From: Bin5 sp965204525
Lineage (GTDB): Bacteria > Chloroflexota > Anaerolineae > Caldilineales > Caldilineaceae
Length of the DNA: 64,000 nucleotides
NCBI GenBank assembly: GCA_965204525.1
Contig: OZ241994.1
Coordinates: forward strand, 2,294,001-2,358,000
Direction of reading: 5' to 3'
Part shown: one piece after another, positions 54,285-62,625 of the stretch
How the letters are laid out: every line of letters begins with the position of its first letter
Position numbering within the stretch: the first letter of the stretch is position 1
The notes under the pieces: generated by a model
The model's input: only the letters and a program-made list of their open reading frames with translations
The model's database searches: none
What the model was told of the DNA's origin: nothing
Translations under genes and position numbers: made by a program

Positions 54285-55592
54285 TCAAACCGCCGGGCGG
54301 GTGCGCCAGACGCGCAGTTGCTTCTTGCCGAGGATAAGCCACCAGAGTGTAACTGTCTCGGAACTGAAACCGGCCAATAGCGCTGCCACTCCGAGGGACG
54401 CGCCTTGCAGCCCTGACAGCGGCAGGGCCAGCAGCGCGACGAGGATGGCGCCGGTACGCATCGGCGCGCCAACTGCCATTGGTCGAGTGTCGCGCTCCAT
54501 AAAGGCGATGCTGTGAAAGTGGGCGCGGTGAACGACGACGAACGGGAAAAACGTATAGATCTGGAGAGGCACGCGACTGAGCTCGGCCAGGGCGGGCGTC
54601 AGTCCGATGACCTGCTCCAGCAGGACGGTTCGCAGGGGTGTCCAGAAGAGCAGCAGGCAGATGGCTGAGGCAGCAACTCCGCACCAGTAGGCGTAGAGTA
54701 GAAACGGACGATAGGAACGCAGCTCGGCGTAGAATGGGGGTACGAGCGCGCGTAGCTCATTGAGCCAGCGGTAGGTCCACTGTCCGAGTGTATAGGCCAC
54801 CGTCAGTGCGGCCATCGCCTCTGCGCCGTGGGCGCCCCGTACGACGAACAGGTTGATGAGCGGCCGGCTGGACTCCTGCATGAAGTTCATAAGCGCCACC
54901 GGCCAGGTAAAGTGAAAGAGGGCTGCATAGGTAATCGGCGGACGGTCCAGCCTGTCCGGAAGACCCCCGCCGGAGAAGCGCCAGAGATAGAAGATAATGG
55001 TGATAAACTCGGTCAGGGTTGACGCGTAGAGTACAAGGATCGGCAGCCAGATGGGCCGGGCTCGAACTGCGTCGACCGGGAGGAGTACGACGACGGCCGC
55101 GAGTCCGGCGGCAACGCTCAAGGCGGTGGCTACACTGATTTTGCCGGTCTGCTTTCCTCGGGTCAAGACCCCCATGCCGAGTTGTGTAATGCCCCGCAGC
55201 AGGGGCATCGGCAGCATGGACAGCATCATGATGCGTACTCGTTCGCTGGTCTCCGTGTCCACGGCGTGCAGGTCTTCGAGCAGTAGGCGGCTGATGACCG
55301 TGCCGCTGAGCAGCCACTGTACCGCCACCATCATCAGCGCCAGCGCGCTCACATAGAGCAGACCCCGCCAAAAATCCCGCTTGTCCTCCACCAAAACCAT
55401 CCCGGCATAGCGCAGTTGCGCCAAGGGGCTGGATAGAGACGTTACCAGCCCCCAAGCCAGTCCAAAGGCGGCCAGGACGCGGATGGCGTCGGGCATACGC
55501 GCCATCCCCGCGTTGATACTCTGCGCGCCGAACTCAAAGATAAGGATTGTCAGAACCAGGGGCAGAAGGAACCGTGTAAAGCGCAAATACAT
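54285..55592 (-). CDS. ANKH-like multi-pass membrane protein
   Basis: The roughly 435-residue protein has about ten to twelve hydrophobic segments. It resembles the vertebrate ANKH protein from end to end by eye: an AFGLAWGLVTSLSSPL block near the start, SRPLINLFVVRGAHG with a following WLNELRALVPPF, and LQGASLGVAALLAGFSSETV near the end. ANKH exports pyrophosphate, ATP and citrate. The ATG at 55592 avoids overlap with the P450 gene; an in-frame ATG at 55721 would overlap it. It lies 82 bp downstream of the P450 on the same strand. Confidence 0.8.
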   Translation of the reverse strand: MYLRFTRFLLPLVLTILIFEFGAQSINAGMARMPDAIRVLAAFGLAWGLVTSLSSPLAQLRYAGMVLVEDKRDFWRGLLYVSALALMMVAVQWLLSGTVISRLLLEDLHAVDTETSERVRIMMLSMLPMPLLRGITQLGMGVLTRGKQTGKISVATALSVAAGLAAVVVLLPVDAVRARPIWLPILVLYASTLTEFITIIFYLWRFSGGGLPDRLDRPPITYAALFHFTWPVALMNFMQESSRPLINLFVVRGAHGAEAMAALTVAYTLGQWTYRWLNELRALVPPFYAELRSYRPFLLYAYWCGVAASAICLLLFWTPLRTVLLEQVIGLTPALAELSRVPLQIYTFFPFVVVHRAHFHSIAFMERDTRPMAVGAPMRTGAILVALLALPLSGLQGASLGVAALLAGFSSETVTLWWLILGKKQLRVWRTRPAV

Positions 55593-55674
55593 GAAGTATG
55601 GGCGGGACAGTATGCGATGCGTAGAGGCAGGCGAAAGGGCCGAACAGTCGCTCGGCGCCTGATAGCCCGCATAT

Positions 55675-56907
55675 TCAGTGTTCGACCTCGACCCACAGCT
55701 CTTCGACGCCCCGCAGCACAATCTGTTCTTTGAACACAGGTTCAGAGGCCAACCGTATTGAAGAGAACCGCGCCAGCAGGCTGGTGAAGGCTATCCGTCC
55801 TTCCAGGATCGCAAGCGGAGAGCCGAGGCAGTAGTGAATGCCGCGCCCGAAGGACAGGTGGCTGATTTCGTCGCGCCCGATATCCAGTTCGTCGGGGTTG
55901 GCAAAAATTTCCGGGTCTCGATTTGCGGCCCCGACTATCGCCAGAATCCGCTGCCCGGCAGCAATCCGTTTGCCCCCGATCTCCACATCGCCGATGGCGT
56001 TGCGCGCGTCGATCTGTACGGGGCTGTCATACCTGAGCAACTCGTTGATGGCCGAATCCAACAGTTCGGGATGCTCCCTGAGGCGTTGCAGCTGCGCCGG
56101 GTTCTTGAGCAGGGCCAACATGCCGTTTCCGATCAGGTTACGCGTTGTCTCGTTGCCTGCGACCAGCAACAGCATGAGTGTTGACAGCAGCTCCTCGTGG
56201 GTAAGTCTGTCCCCCTCTTCCTCCGCAGCCAGCAGCGCGCTGATCATGTCAGTTTGGGGTGCCTGCCGCCGCTGCTCGATGATACCCTCGAAATATTCGA
56301 AGAGCTCCTCGGTCGCCTGCTGGACCCGCTCTATCTGTTCGCTGTTGAGCAGTGGATTGACCGAGAGGGCAATGTCGTCGGACCATTCCCTGAAACGCGC
56401 TCGATCCTGTGCTGGAACGCCGAGCATCTCGGCGATGACAATAACCGGCAACGGGAATGCAAAGTCGCTGATCAGATCGATCCGGTTTTTGCCGGCGACC
56501 GCGTCCAGGAGTTCGTCGACAAGCTCCTGGATGCGCGGCCCAAGTTCCCTTACAGCACGCGGGGTAAAGGCTTTGGAGACGAGCCCCCGCAACCTGGTGT
56601 GATCAGGGGGGTCCAGATCCAGAAATGTTCGATACTGCATGTAGTCGTAGTTGCGCTCGGCATTCGTAAAACGCCTGTGGTCGACCAGAACGTCCTGCAC
56701 ATCTTCGTACCGGGTCAACGCCCACGCTTCGATTAAGCGCATACGGTGGACGGGATCCTTGAGGCGTAGCTGCTCGTAGGTGCGGTATGGGTCCTCTATG
56801 AACGCACTGGAAGTCAAGTCATAACTGACCCCTGACTCCAGACGCTCCCACGCCAGCAGAATCCGCTTTGCGACCGGTTTCACCACATTGAGCAGTATTT
56901 TCGACAT
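55675..56907 (-). CDS. Cytochrome P450
   Basis: The 410-residue soluble P450 has the I-helix motif AGNETTRNLI, the ExxR motif in INELLRYDSPVQ, and the haem-binding loop LSFGRGIHYCLGSP. The N-terminal lack of a membrane anchor is typical of bacterial P450s. It needs separate reductase partners, none next to it. The substrate is unknown. The gene precedes the ANKH-like gene. Confidence 0.93.
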   Translation of the reverse strand: MSKILLNVVKPVAKRILLAWERLESGVSYDLTSSAFIEDPYRTYEQLRLKDPVHRMRLIEAWALTRYEDVQDVLVDHRRFTNAERNYDYMQYRTFLDLDPPDHTRLRGLVSKAFTPRAVRELGPRIQELVDELLDAVAGKNRIDLISDFAFPLPVIVIAEMLGVPAQDRARFREWSDDIALSVNPLLNSEQIERVQQATEELFEYFEGIIEQRRQAPQTDMISALLAAEEEGDRLTHEELLSTLMLLLVAGNETTRNLIGNGMLALLKNPAQLQRLREHPELLDSAINELLRYDSPVQIDARNAIGDVEIGGKRIAAGQRILAIVGAANRDPEIFANPDELDIGRDEISHLSFGRGIHYCLGSPLAILEGRIAFTSLLARFSSIRLASEPVFKEQIVLRGVEELWVEVEH

Positions 56908-57087
56908 ACCAGCCCCACCTTGTTTTCCCCGCGGAAGGCATCACAAGAATGACAACAGGATACCCTTCCATCTCTGGCGCGTCAAGGAGGGTAGTTTTTC
57001 GTTTTTTGTGAACTGCCGAGTACGCGGAGAACGCCTTTTGATCCGCGAAGAAACGCGAAGGAACCCCTTTTTGTCCGCGGGGGTCCC

Positions 57088-57186
57088 GGAGAACACCAAG
57101 GGCGTGGCGGATTTTCTGTGCGCCGTTCGCGGACCGGCCGCGTTTTGCTTCTGCAAATCGCTGTTCGGACAGACGTCAACGCGCGC
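57088..57186 (+). repeat. Direct repeat copy 1, flanking the solute-binding gene
   Basis: About 99 bp sharing GGAGAACACCAAGGGCGTG, TTTTCTGTGC, CCGTTCG, GCAAATCGC and GTTCGGACAGA with copy 2 at 58604-58704, both on the plus strand (about 80% alike by eye). The last ten bases cover the end of the solute-binding protein gene, including its stop codon. Confidence 0.7.
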
Positions 57187-58249
57187 GTTCATTCCATATG
57201 GCGGCGCGGCGCATGAATACGGCAAGGTCTTCCCGCCAACTTGCGTAGTCAATGCGCCGGTCATCGGTCAGCCAGTTGATCATGCGGTCGAGGCAGGAAG
57301 CCAGTTCGGTATCTTCTGCGGCGAGTGCAAAGCCGCCGTGCTCGACCTTTTCGTCGAGGGATGTGACTACGAAGGCGCCGCCGCGCGTATAGGCGGCCTC
57401 GCGGTTGCCGATTTCTCCTCTGGCCACCGCGTCTATCGCGCCGGCTTCGAGGGCGTCGAGAAGCTCCAGTTCACCGGCCTGATCCCCGAGATACACCAGT
57501 TGCGGCATGGCATGTGAAGGGGGGTGAAGGCGCTGTCTTCCGGCAAGAATGGGAGATTCGCCGGCTGCGGTGATGAGGTAGTCCGGACTGCCATCGGCGA
57601 CCACTGTGCCCGCGGGCGTGTCGATGCGTACGCCGGCGGCCAGAACACCATTGGCATCGACAAGCCCCGTCAGCTCCAGTAGACGGAATTCGCCTGTGGT
57701 GCCGGCAAGGGCGCCGACGCGAACATCGCCGGTCAGGTCGTCATGCGAGGCAAGGCGCGCGGCGTCTGCGGCGCGCACGAGAAGTGACTGGCGGAAGGCG
57801 ATGTGCCCCGATGTGAAGGTGACGACTTTCTTGCCGGCGGCGTCCCGGGTACGGGCGTCGAGAACTGTGATGCCGCCTGTGATGATGTCGTATTGTGGCG
57901 TGGCCGCTTGCAGCCAGATGTCATCCCAGGCCGCGATCGGATGGCGGGAAAAGGAGAGACCGGCGCCATGCATGGCTTCGAGCGCGGTCAGCAGATCGGC
58001 TTCATAGCCAAGATGGGTGTGAAATTCTTTGGACTCCGGATCTTCGCTTGCGCTGTAACTGACGGGCGCGAAGAAGGCGTAGAAGCCAACGTTGAGAAGG
58101 CGCTCGTCATCTACCCAGGCCGGCGCCGGGGCACGGGCCAGCGGGGCGGCAACCTCGAAGGTGCAGGCGGCGGCGAGATAGGGAGAGGATAGCGTGAACA
58201 GGGCGGCCCTTGCGAGAGTGGAAGTCGGGGAAAAAGTGGTGGCGTTCAT
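57176..58249 (-). CDS. Family 3 extracellular solute-binding protein
   Basis: The 357-residue protein has an N-terminal hydrophobic, signal-like segment (ARAALFTLSSPYLAAAC), followed by a periplasmic binding protein-like domain with LGYEADLLTALEAMHG, YDIITGGITVLDARTRD and VGALAGTTGEF. This suggests an amino-acid or opine-type ABC uptake component, though no permease or ATPase gene is present. It is bracketed by direct repeats (57088-57186 and 58604-58704). Its start overlaps the stop of a 57-residue upstream frame by 3-4 bp. Confidence 0.85.
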   Translation of the reverse strand: MNATTFSPTSTLARAALFTLSSPYLAAACTFEVAAPLARAPAPAWVDDERLLNVGFYAFFAPVSYSASEDPESKEFHTHLGYEADLLTALEAMHGAGLSFSRHPIAAWDDIWLQAATPQYDIITGGITVLDARTRDAAGKKVVTFTSGHIAFRQSLLVRAADAARLASHDDLTGDVRVGALAGTTGEFRLLELTGLVDANGVLAAGVRIDTPAGTVVADGSPDYLITAAGESPILAGRQRLHPPSHAMPQLVYLGDQAGELELLDALEAGAIDAVARGEIGNREAAYTRGGAFVVTSLDEKVEHGGFALAAEDTELASCLDRMINWLTDDRRIDYASWREDLAVFMRRAAIWNERAR

Positions 58250-58419
58250 GGCGTTTTCCTGATGCGTGTTGTGCAGTCAAAGCCGGCAGCTCTGTTCAGG
58301 TCACGGTCAACTTCCAAGGGCCGCGTTCCGCTGTCCGGGCAGGCGATCCTGAGGAGATCAAGCGCTGCCTTCTCCCACGGTGTCAGGCCCTGCTCGGTGG
58401 TTTTGCCGGCCGCGGTCAT
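58246..58419 (-). CDS. Small protein coupled to the solute-binding gene
   Basis: A 57-residue frame, starting MTAAGKTTEQGLTPWEKAAL, begins 6 nt after a GGAG site on the minus strand and stops in an ATGA overlap with the solute-binding gene start. It has no recognised domain. The overlap and ribosome binding site suggest translation, but the sequence alone does not prove it. It could be a truncated C-terminal remnant of a longer gene. Confidence 0.35.
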   Translation of the reverse strand: MTAAGKTTEQGLTPWEKAALDLLRIACPDSGTRPLEVDRDLNRAAGFDCTTRIRKTP

Positions 58420-58603
58420 TACGGTCTCCGTTGGTCATGCCGGATCAGGGGCGCCTTTCAGTGTTCTCTGCCGGGCGTTATTTCAATCGTCTTACCATTC
58501 TGCGAGGAGGTCTGCAGGCGTCCTTACAGTCGTTTTTTTGTTGCGCCGTGATCTGAACCGGACAATTGCAGATTCAGCCAATACGGAGAACCGCGGAGGG
58601 CGC

Positions 58604-58704
58604 GGAGAACACCAAGGGCGTGTTGGGTTTTCTGTGCCCACCGTTCGTGGACTAGCCGCTTTTTTCCCCCGCAAATCGCCGTTCGGACAGATGGCAACGA
58701 GCGC
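58604..58704 (+). repeat. Direct repeat copy 2, upstream of the solute-binding gene
   Basis: Roughly 100 bp partner of 57088-57186, located 355 bp before the solute-binding gene start. The upstream CGGAGAACCGCGG resembles a degenerate dispersed-repeat family seen in many genomes. It brackets the gene with copy 1. Confidence 0.7.
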
Positions 58705-58756
58705 TAGATACCTGGGCGCGTAGAAGCATAGCGCCGGCACTATATATGTTTATATA

Positions 58757-58769
58757 ACATGAATTCGGA
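58757..58769 (+). repeat. IS982-like end sequence, copy A
   Basis: ACATGAATTCGGA differs by two bases from the perfect 13-bp inverted repeat of the element at 61847-62194 (ACCTGAGTTCGGA). It is an isolated end with no transposase next to it. Confidence 0.4.
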
Positions 58770-58944
58770 GTTAAAGAGCGTCTTGTCAAGCGGCTGCGCT
58801 GCTGTCTCCCTTTTCGATTCTCACGCGTGGGCACGCTTCATATCCCCTGCCTGGTCAGTGGCCTTGACTTGGCCGCTCCCGATTATACGGACTTCCGCAT
58901 ATTGACGCGAAGTTGATACAAAAAAAGGGTGAAATATCACTGAA

Positions 58945-58974
58945 ATGACACTTAAAATCTGCTATACTTATAAT
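58945..58974 (+). promoter_or_regulatory. Promoter of quinone oxidoreductase copy 2
   Basis: ATGACA and TATAAT are separated by 18 bp, 45 bp before the ATG. Transcription would start near 58981. This indicates the gene starts at ATG 59020, and not at the more upstream in-frame ATG. Confidence 0.5.
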
Positions 58975-59019
58975 GAAAGTCCCGGATCTCTCTCAGCCAA
59001 TCAGCAAAGGAGGATTTCG

Positions 59020-59988
59020 ATGAAAGCGATTCTTGTCCAAGAGGTTGGCGACCCTGACGTGCTTCAGTTCGTCGATCTGCCAACCCCGCAACCAGGCCCC
59101 GGCGAGGCCCGCATCAAAATCGAAGTGGCCGGCCTCAACTTTATCGACACCTACCACCGCAGAGGATGGTATTCACTGCCGCTGCCCTTCACGCCTGGCA
59201 TCGAGGGCGCCGGGGTCGTGGATGCAGTCGGCGAAGGCGTGACCGAGGTCGCTGCCGGCGATGCAGTGGTCTATGGGGGGCCGGTCGGCTCCTATGCTGA
59301 ATATGCCGTCGTCCCCTCCGATGTGCTGGTTAAACGCGGCGACGGCGTGGATGCGCAACTGGGCGCGGCCGCCATGGTCCAGGGCTTGGCTGCCCACTAC
59401 CTCGCTTGCAGCACTTACCCCCTCAAGCCCGGCGACACCTGCCTGGTCCATGCGGCGGGCGGCGGCGTCGGCGCGCTGCTGGTGCAGGTTGCTAAACTGC
59501 GTGGCGCGCGCGTGATCGGCGTCGCCTTGGGCAAAGAGAAGGAGCGTGTCGCCCAGGAGGCCGGGGCCGATGCCACGATTCGCTATACCGAGGGCGACTT
59601 TGACCAAGCGGTCCGCGATCTGACCGGTGGCGAAGGGGTGGAGGTGGTATACGATTCGGTCGGCGCCGACACCTTCGAGAGAAGCCTCGACTGCCTCAAG
59701 CCGCTTGGCACCATGGTGCTGTTCGGCCAGGCCAGCGGCGTCGTGTCCGCATTTGATCCGAAGATTCTCTATCAGAAGGGCTCGCTCTTCCTGACGCGGC
59801 CCAGCCTTGCATCCTACGTGCCGACGCGAGAGGCACTGCTAAGCCGCGTCAGTGACATTTTCAACTGGATTGCAGAGGGCAATCTGAAGATCCGCATCGA
59901 CCGCACCTTCCCCCTTGACGACGCCCGCGGCGCGCATAGCTACCTGGAGTCGCGCCAAGCCAAGGGCAAGGTGCTATTGACGGTCTGA
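59020..59988 (+). CDS. Zinc-independent quinone oxidoreductase, copy 2
   Basis: The 322-residue enzyme (MKAILVQEVGDPDVLQF start) has the nucleotide motif AAGGGVGALLVQVAKL and lacks the zinc-binding cysteines. It is a paralogue of the 36573-37541 gene with the same length and mostly identical sequence by eye. AAAGGAGG lies 6 nt before the ATG. Unlike copy 1 it stands alone, with its own promoter and an IS end-like sequence 250 bp before it. Confidence 0.92.
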   Translation: MKAILVQEVGDPDVLQFVDLPTPQPGPGEARIKIEVAGLNFIDTYHRRGWYSLPLPFTPGIEGAGVVDAVGEGVTEVAAGDAVVYGGPVGSYAEYAVVPSDVLVKRGDGVDAQLGAAAMVQGLAAHYLACSTYPLKPGDTCLVHAAGGGVGALLVQVAKLRGARVIGVALGKEKERVAQEAGADATIRYTEGDFDQAVRDLTGGEGVEVVYDSVGADTFERSLDCLKPLGTMVLFGQASGVVSAFDPKILYQKGSLFLTRPSLASYVPTREALLSRVSDIFNWIAEGNLKIRIDRTFPLDDARGAHSYLESRQAKGKVLLTV

Positions 59989-60297
59989 ACTGTGCAGGTT
60001 CAGCTACTCAACCTGAATTCGGAGTAAGAGAGCACCTTAACAAGCTGGCAGAATTGAAGTTCTGCAACCAGAATTCTCCAGCAGAGAAAGGTGCTCAGTG
60101 ATGAGTATACTCAAACTATTCTGTCATGCGGACTGATGCATTGTTACTGCATGGAGCGGCACGACAGCCCGCCAGGACGCAGTGGATGCTGCCATCGAGC
60201 TTCTGGGAATCGGTTGAAATCGGAGGAAGCTCCGGCCGCCCCCGCAAGCCACAATCTATGCCCGGTCAACTGCCAGCCAGACCAAGGAGGAAAAGCC
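59989..60297 (+). other. Intergenic region with IS end-like sequence and hairpin
   Basis: About 310 bp. ACCTGAATTCGGA (60011-60023) is 12/13 identical to the element end at 61847. Right after it GAGCACCTT (60030-60038) pairs perfectly with AAGGTGCTC (60088-60096) around a 49-nt loop that itself contains CAGAATT...TTCTG. The arrangement looks like an IS or MITE terminus. The 69 codons upstream of ATG 60298, in frame with the binding protein, are not thought to be translated. Confidence 0.45.
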
Positions 60298-61557
60298 ATG
60301 AAAACATCTGACACGCCGCGCCCGGCACTGCTGGGCTGGCTCGCGCTGATTATAACGCTACTGCTGAGCGGCGCGTGCGTTCCGCAAAATATGGTGATCA
60401 GTCCGCTGGGAACAGTGGTGGTGGGACCCGGTGAGGACATCCAGATTCGTTCCCTGGAGGTACTTACCGGTAGCATCAGGGACTTTGGGATTCCGAGACA
60501 GCGGGCCGTGGCAATGGCGCTGGCCGATTACGGCCCGATCAAGGGACACAAGGTCAGCATGGGCGCTGGCCTGGATTCGCTGTGCACAGCGGAAGGGGGC
60601 AAGGCCGCAGCCGAAACAGCCGTGGGCGACCACCGCGTGGTCGGCGTGATCGGGACTTCGTGCTCACTGGCCGCGGCCGCGGCGTCTCCCATTCTGAGCG
60701 AGGCCGGCCTGGTGATGATCTCTTCTTCGAATACGTCGCCCTCCCTGACTTCGGACCTGCGGGGCAACGCGGGGTCCAACTATCACGCGGGCTACTACCG
60801 GGTCTCGAGCAACGACCTCTACCGGGCGCAGGCGGTAGCGGAGTTTGTATACGACGAGCTCGGCCTGCGCAAGATGGCGACGATCCATGACGGCGACCCG
60901 TACACGACAGGGCTGACGGGCGCGTTCGCGGTGGCGTACGGGGATCTGGGCGGCACGGTGACCGCGGTTGAGGAGGTGAGCAGGGGGGACACCGACATGA
61001 TCCCTATGCTCACGCGCATTGCCGCCGGCAACCCGGAAGGGATCTTCTTTCCCCTTTTCCCCGACGAGGCCGGTCACGTAGTGCGGCAACTCGAGGAGGT
61101 GGAAGGACTCAGTGGGCTGGCGCTGATCATCGCCGAGTCGCTTAGGTTCACGCCGCTGGAGTCGGTGGACGCCTATCTGTCAGGGCCGGAGTTCCGGTTA
61201 GGCGGCAATGTCAACGAGGCGACCGGCAGGAGCGGCGAAGAACTGTTCGCCGCCTACCGCCAGCAGCACAACGAGAGCGCCAACAATGCCTACATGGCGG
61301 AGGCGTACGACGCCACTACGCTTCTGCTGCGCGCAATCGAGGAGGTGGCGGTGGCGGACGGCGACACACTTTTCATCGATAGGGCCAGGCTGCGGGAGGC
61401 GCTGACCAATACGACCGGTTTTGACGGCATTGTCGGCACCATCTCCTGTGACAGTTTCGGAGACTGCGGCACGGGTCTGATCCTCATAGCGCATTACACC
61501 GACCCCACGGTAGACGATATCACGGAGTTGCCGGTTGTGTTCAGGTACGCGCCGTAG
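60298..61557 (+). CDS. Leu/Ile/Val-type ABC substrate-binding lipoprotein
   Basis: The 419-residue protein has a lipobox LSGAC with Cys27 after a hydrophobic segment. The mature part is a type I periplasmic binding fold (IGTSCSLAAAAASPILSEAG, YRVSSNDLYRAQAVAEFVYDE, and DTDMIPMLTRIAAGNPEGIF). It should bind amino acids or related compounds, but no permease or ATPase genes are nearby. ATG 60298 has AAGGAGG 7 nt upstream. Confidence 0.88.
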   Translation: MKTSDTPRPALLGWLALIITLLLSGACVPQNMVISPLGTVVVGPGEDIQIRSLEVLTGSIRDFGIPRQRAVAMALADYGPIKGHKVSMGAGLDSLCTAEGGKAAAETAVGDHRVVGVIGTSCSLAAAAASPILSEAGLVMISSSNTSPSLTSDLRGNAGSNYHAGYYRVSSNDLYRAQAVAEFVYDELGLRKMATIHDGDPYTTGLTGAFAVAYGDLGGTVTAVEEVSRGDTDMIPMLTRIAAGNPEGIFFPLFPDEAGHVVRQLEEVEGLSGLALIIAESLRFTPLESVDAYLSGPEFRLGGNVNEATGRSGEELFAAYRQQHNESANNAYMAEAYDATTLLLRAIEEVAVADGDTLFIDRARLREALTNTTGFDGIVGTISCDSFGDCGTGLILIAHYTDPTVDDITELPVVFRYAP

Positions 61558-61586
61558 AGAACTCTTTTGGGCTCTTTTTCACCCCG

Positions 61587-61847
61587 TTCGAATCGTTCAA
61601 GCACCGGGGGCTGAGAGCGCTCTACAACGGCTGTCGTGCGCGCCGCGTGGCTCCTGAGCACGTCCGCAAACTGAGACACATCCTCCCGGCGCTCGACCGC
61701 GGCAGTGCGCCTCAAGAGATGCACCTGCCAAGGTTTCGACTGCAGCCACTGGCGGGTCAACGCAGTGGCTGCTACGCCGTCTCCGTGTCGGGGAACTGGC
61801 GGGTGACTTTCAGGTTCGAGGACGGACACGCGGTCGAAGTTGATTGA
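61587..61847 (+). pseudogene. HigB (RelE/ParE-type) toxin remnant
   Basis: The frame encodes SFKHRGLRALYNG, MHLPRFRLQPLAGQRSGCYA and VSGNWRVTFRFEDGHAVEVD. These are the HigB core. The N-terminal start codon is not visible, and the C-terminus ends right at the 13-bp end of the IS-like element, where family members continue as VDYxDYH. The downstream flank (TAT ATA TAT ATT CAT CTG TAA) could restore YIYIHL in frame if the element were removed. No HigA partner is found nearby. Confidence 0.6.
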
Positions 61848-62194
61848 CCTGAGTTCGGAACGCTCTTTGAACAGCTCTTCGCTCAGGGACTGCAACTGAT
61901 GGCGGCAGACCGCCCGTTGCCGATCACGCCGCTTCGTAAAAATATGCAAAATCGACTCGTCGTTCTTGAAGACAAGTTGCTGACGCGTAAACGTTTCATC
62001 ATCGGGACCATCTTTGACCGACGCAAGAATATCTCCCAGATGGAACACACCCGGCACCGCAGCGCGACCAACTTTCTCGTCAATCTCATCGCCGGTCTGA
62101 TTGCCTACACTTGGCAAGCCAAGAAGCCATCGTTCCATCTCTCTGAAAACGATATGGCTCAATTGCCAAACACCATTTAACTCCGAACTCAGGT
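61847..62194 (+). mobile_element. 348-bp internally deleted IS982-like element
   Basis: The ends are perfect 13-bp inverted repeats: ACCTGAGTTCGGA at 61847-61859 and TCCGAACTCAGGT at 62182-62194. Between them is a C-terminal transposase fragment read directly from the left end. The flanks are GATTG and TATAT, so no target duplication is visible. It is a nonautonomous element inserted into higB. Two further end-like copies lie at 58757 and 60011. Confidence 0.75.
61848..62180 (+). pseudogene. IS982 family transposase, C-terminal fragment
   Basis: The frame reads GTLFEQLFAQGLQLMAAD, KLLTRKRFIIGTIFDR, and KNISQMEHTRHRSATNFLVN with LIAGLIAYTWQAKKPS at the end. These are the terminal blocks of IS982-type transposases (EHTRHRS motif). 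The N-terminal two thirds are missing and no start codon is usable, so it is inactive. It ends 14 bp before the right inverted repeat. Confidence 0.75.
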
Positions 62195-62625
62195 TATATA
62201 TATATTCATCTGTAAATATGTTTATACATGACTTAATGCAACTTTTGGCATCTTCTTTCCAGCCATGCGGGTTGCCCTTCCTCTACCGGCAGGCCGTCGA
62301 CTTCCGGATCTGCAGTTCCGACATGCGATTTTCGCATTTTTCTGGAAGAGTGTGGTGCAATGTGTCAGACAGAACGATGGGCAAGAGAGGGCGGTTGCGG
62401 ACGGTGAACTGCGCGGCCCGGGGCGCACTCTCATTTTTCCTCTATTTGCGGTCCAGGCAACGGGACCGGTTGTAGAAAGCAGTCATTCCCTTTTTTCTTC
62501 TATCGGAATCACCTCAGTAGACAGCCCGGCAGTGGGATGTGCGGTTGTTTTTGTGAGTTCTACACGTCCTGCCATCCGGGCGAGTGGCTGGGGATCTCAA
62601 TGAAGTGCGCTAAAGGAGGATCGTC
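62195..62625. other. Intergenic region, no gene called
   Basis: About 430 bp between the IS-like element and the cache lipoprotein gene. Open frames exist but none shows family features or a good ribosome binding site. The first 40 bp are very A/T-rich, unlike the rest of the window. The end holds AAAGGAGGATCGTC, the ribosome binding site of the next gene. Confidence 0.45.
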
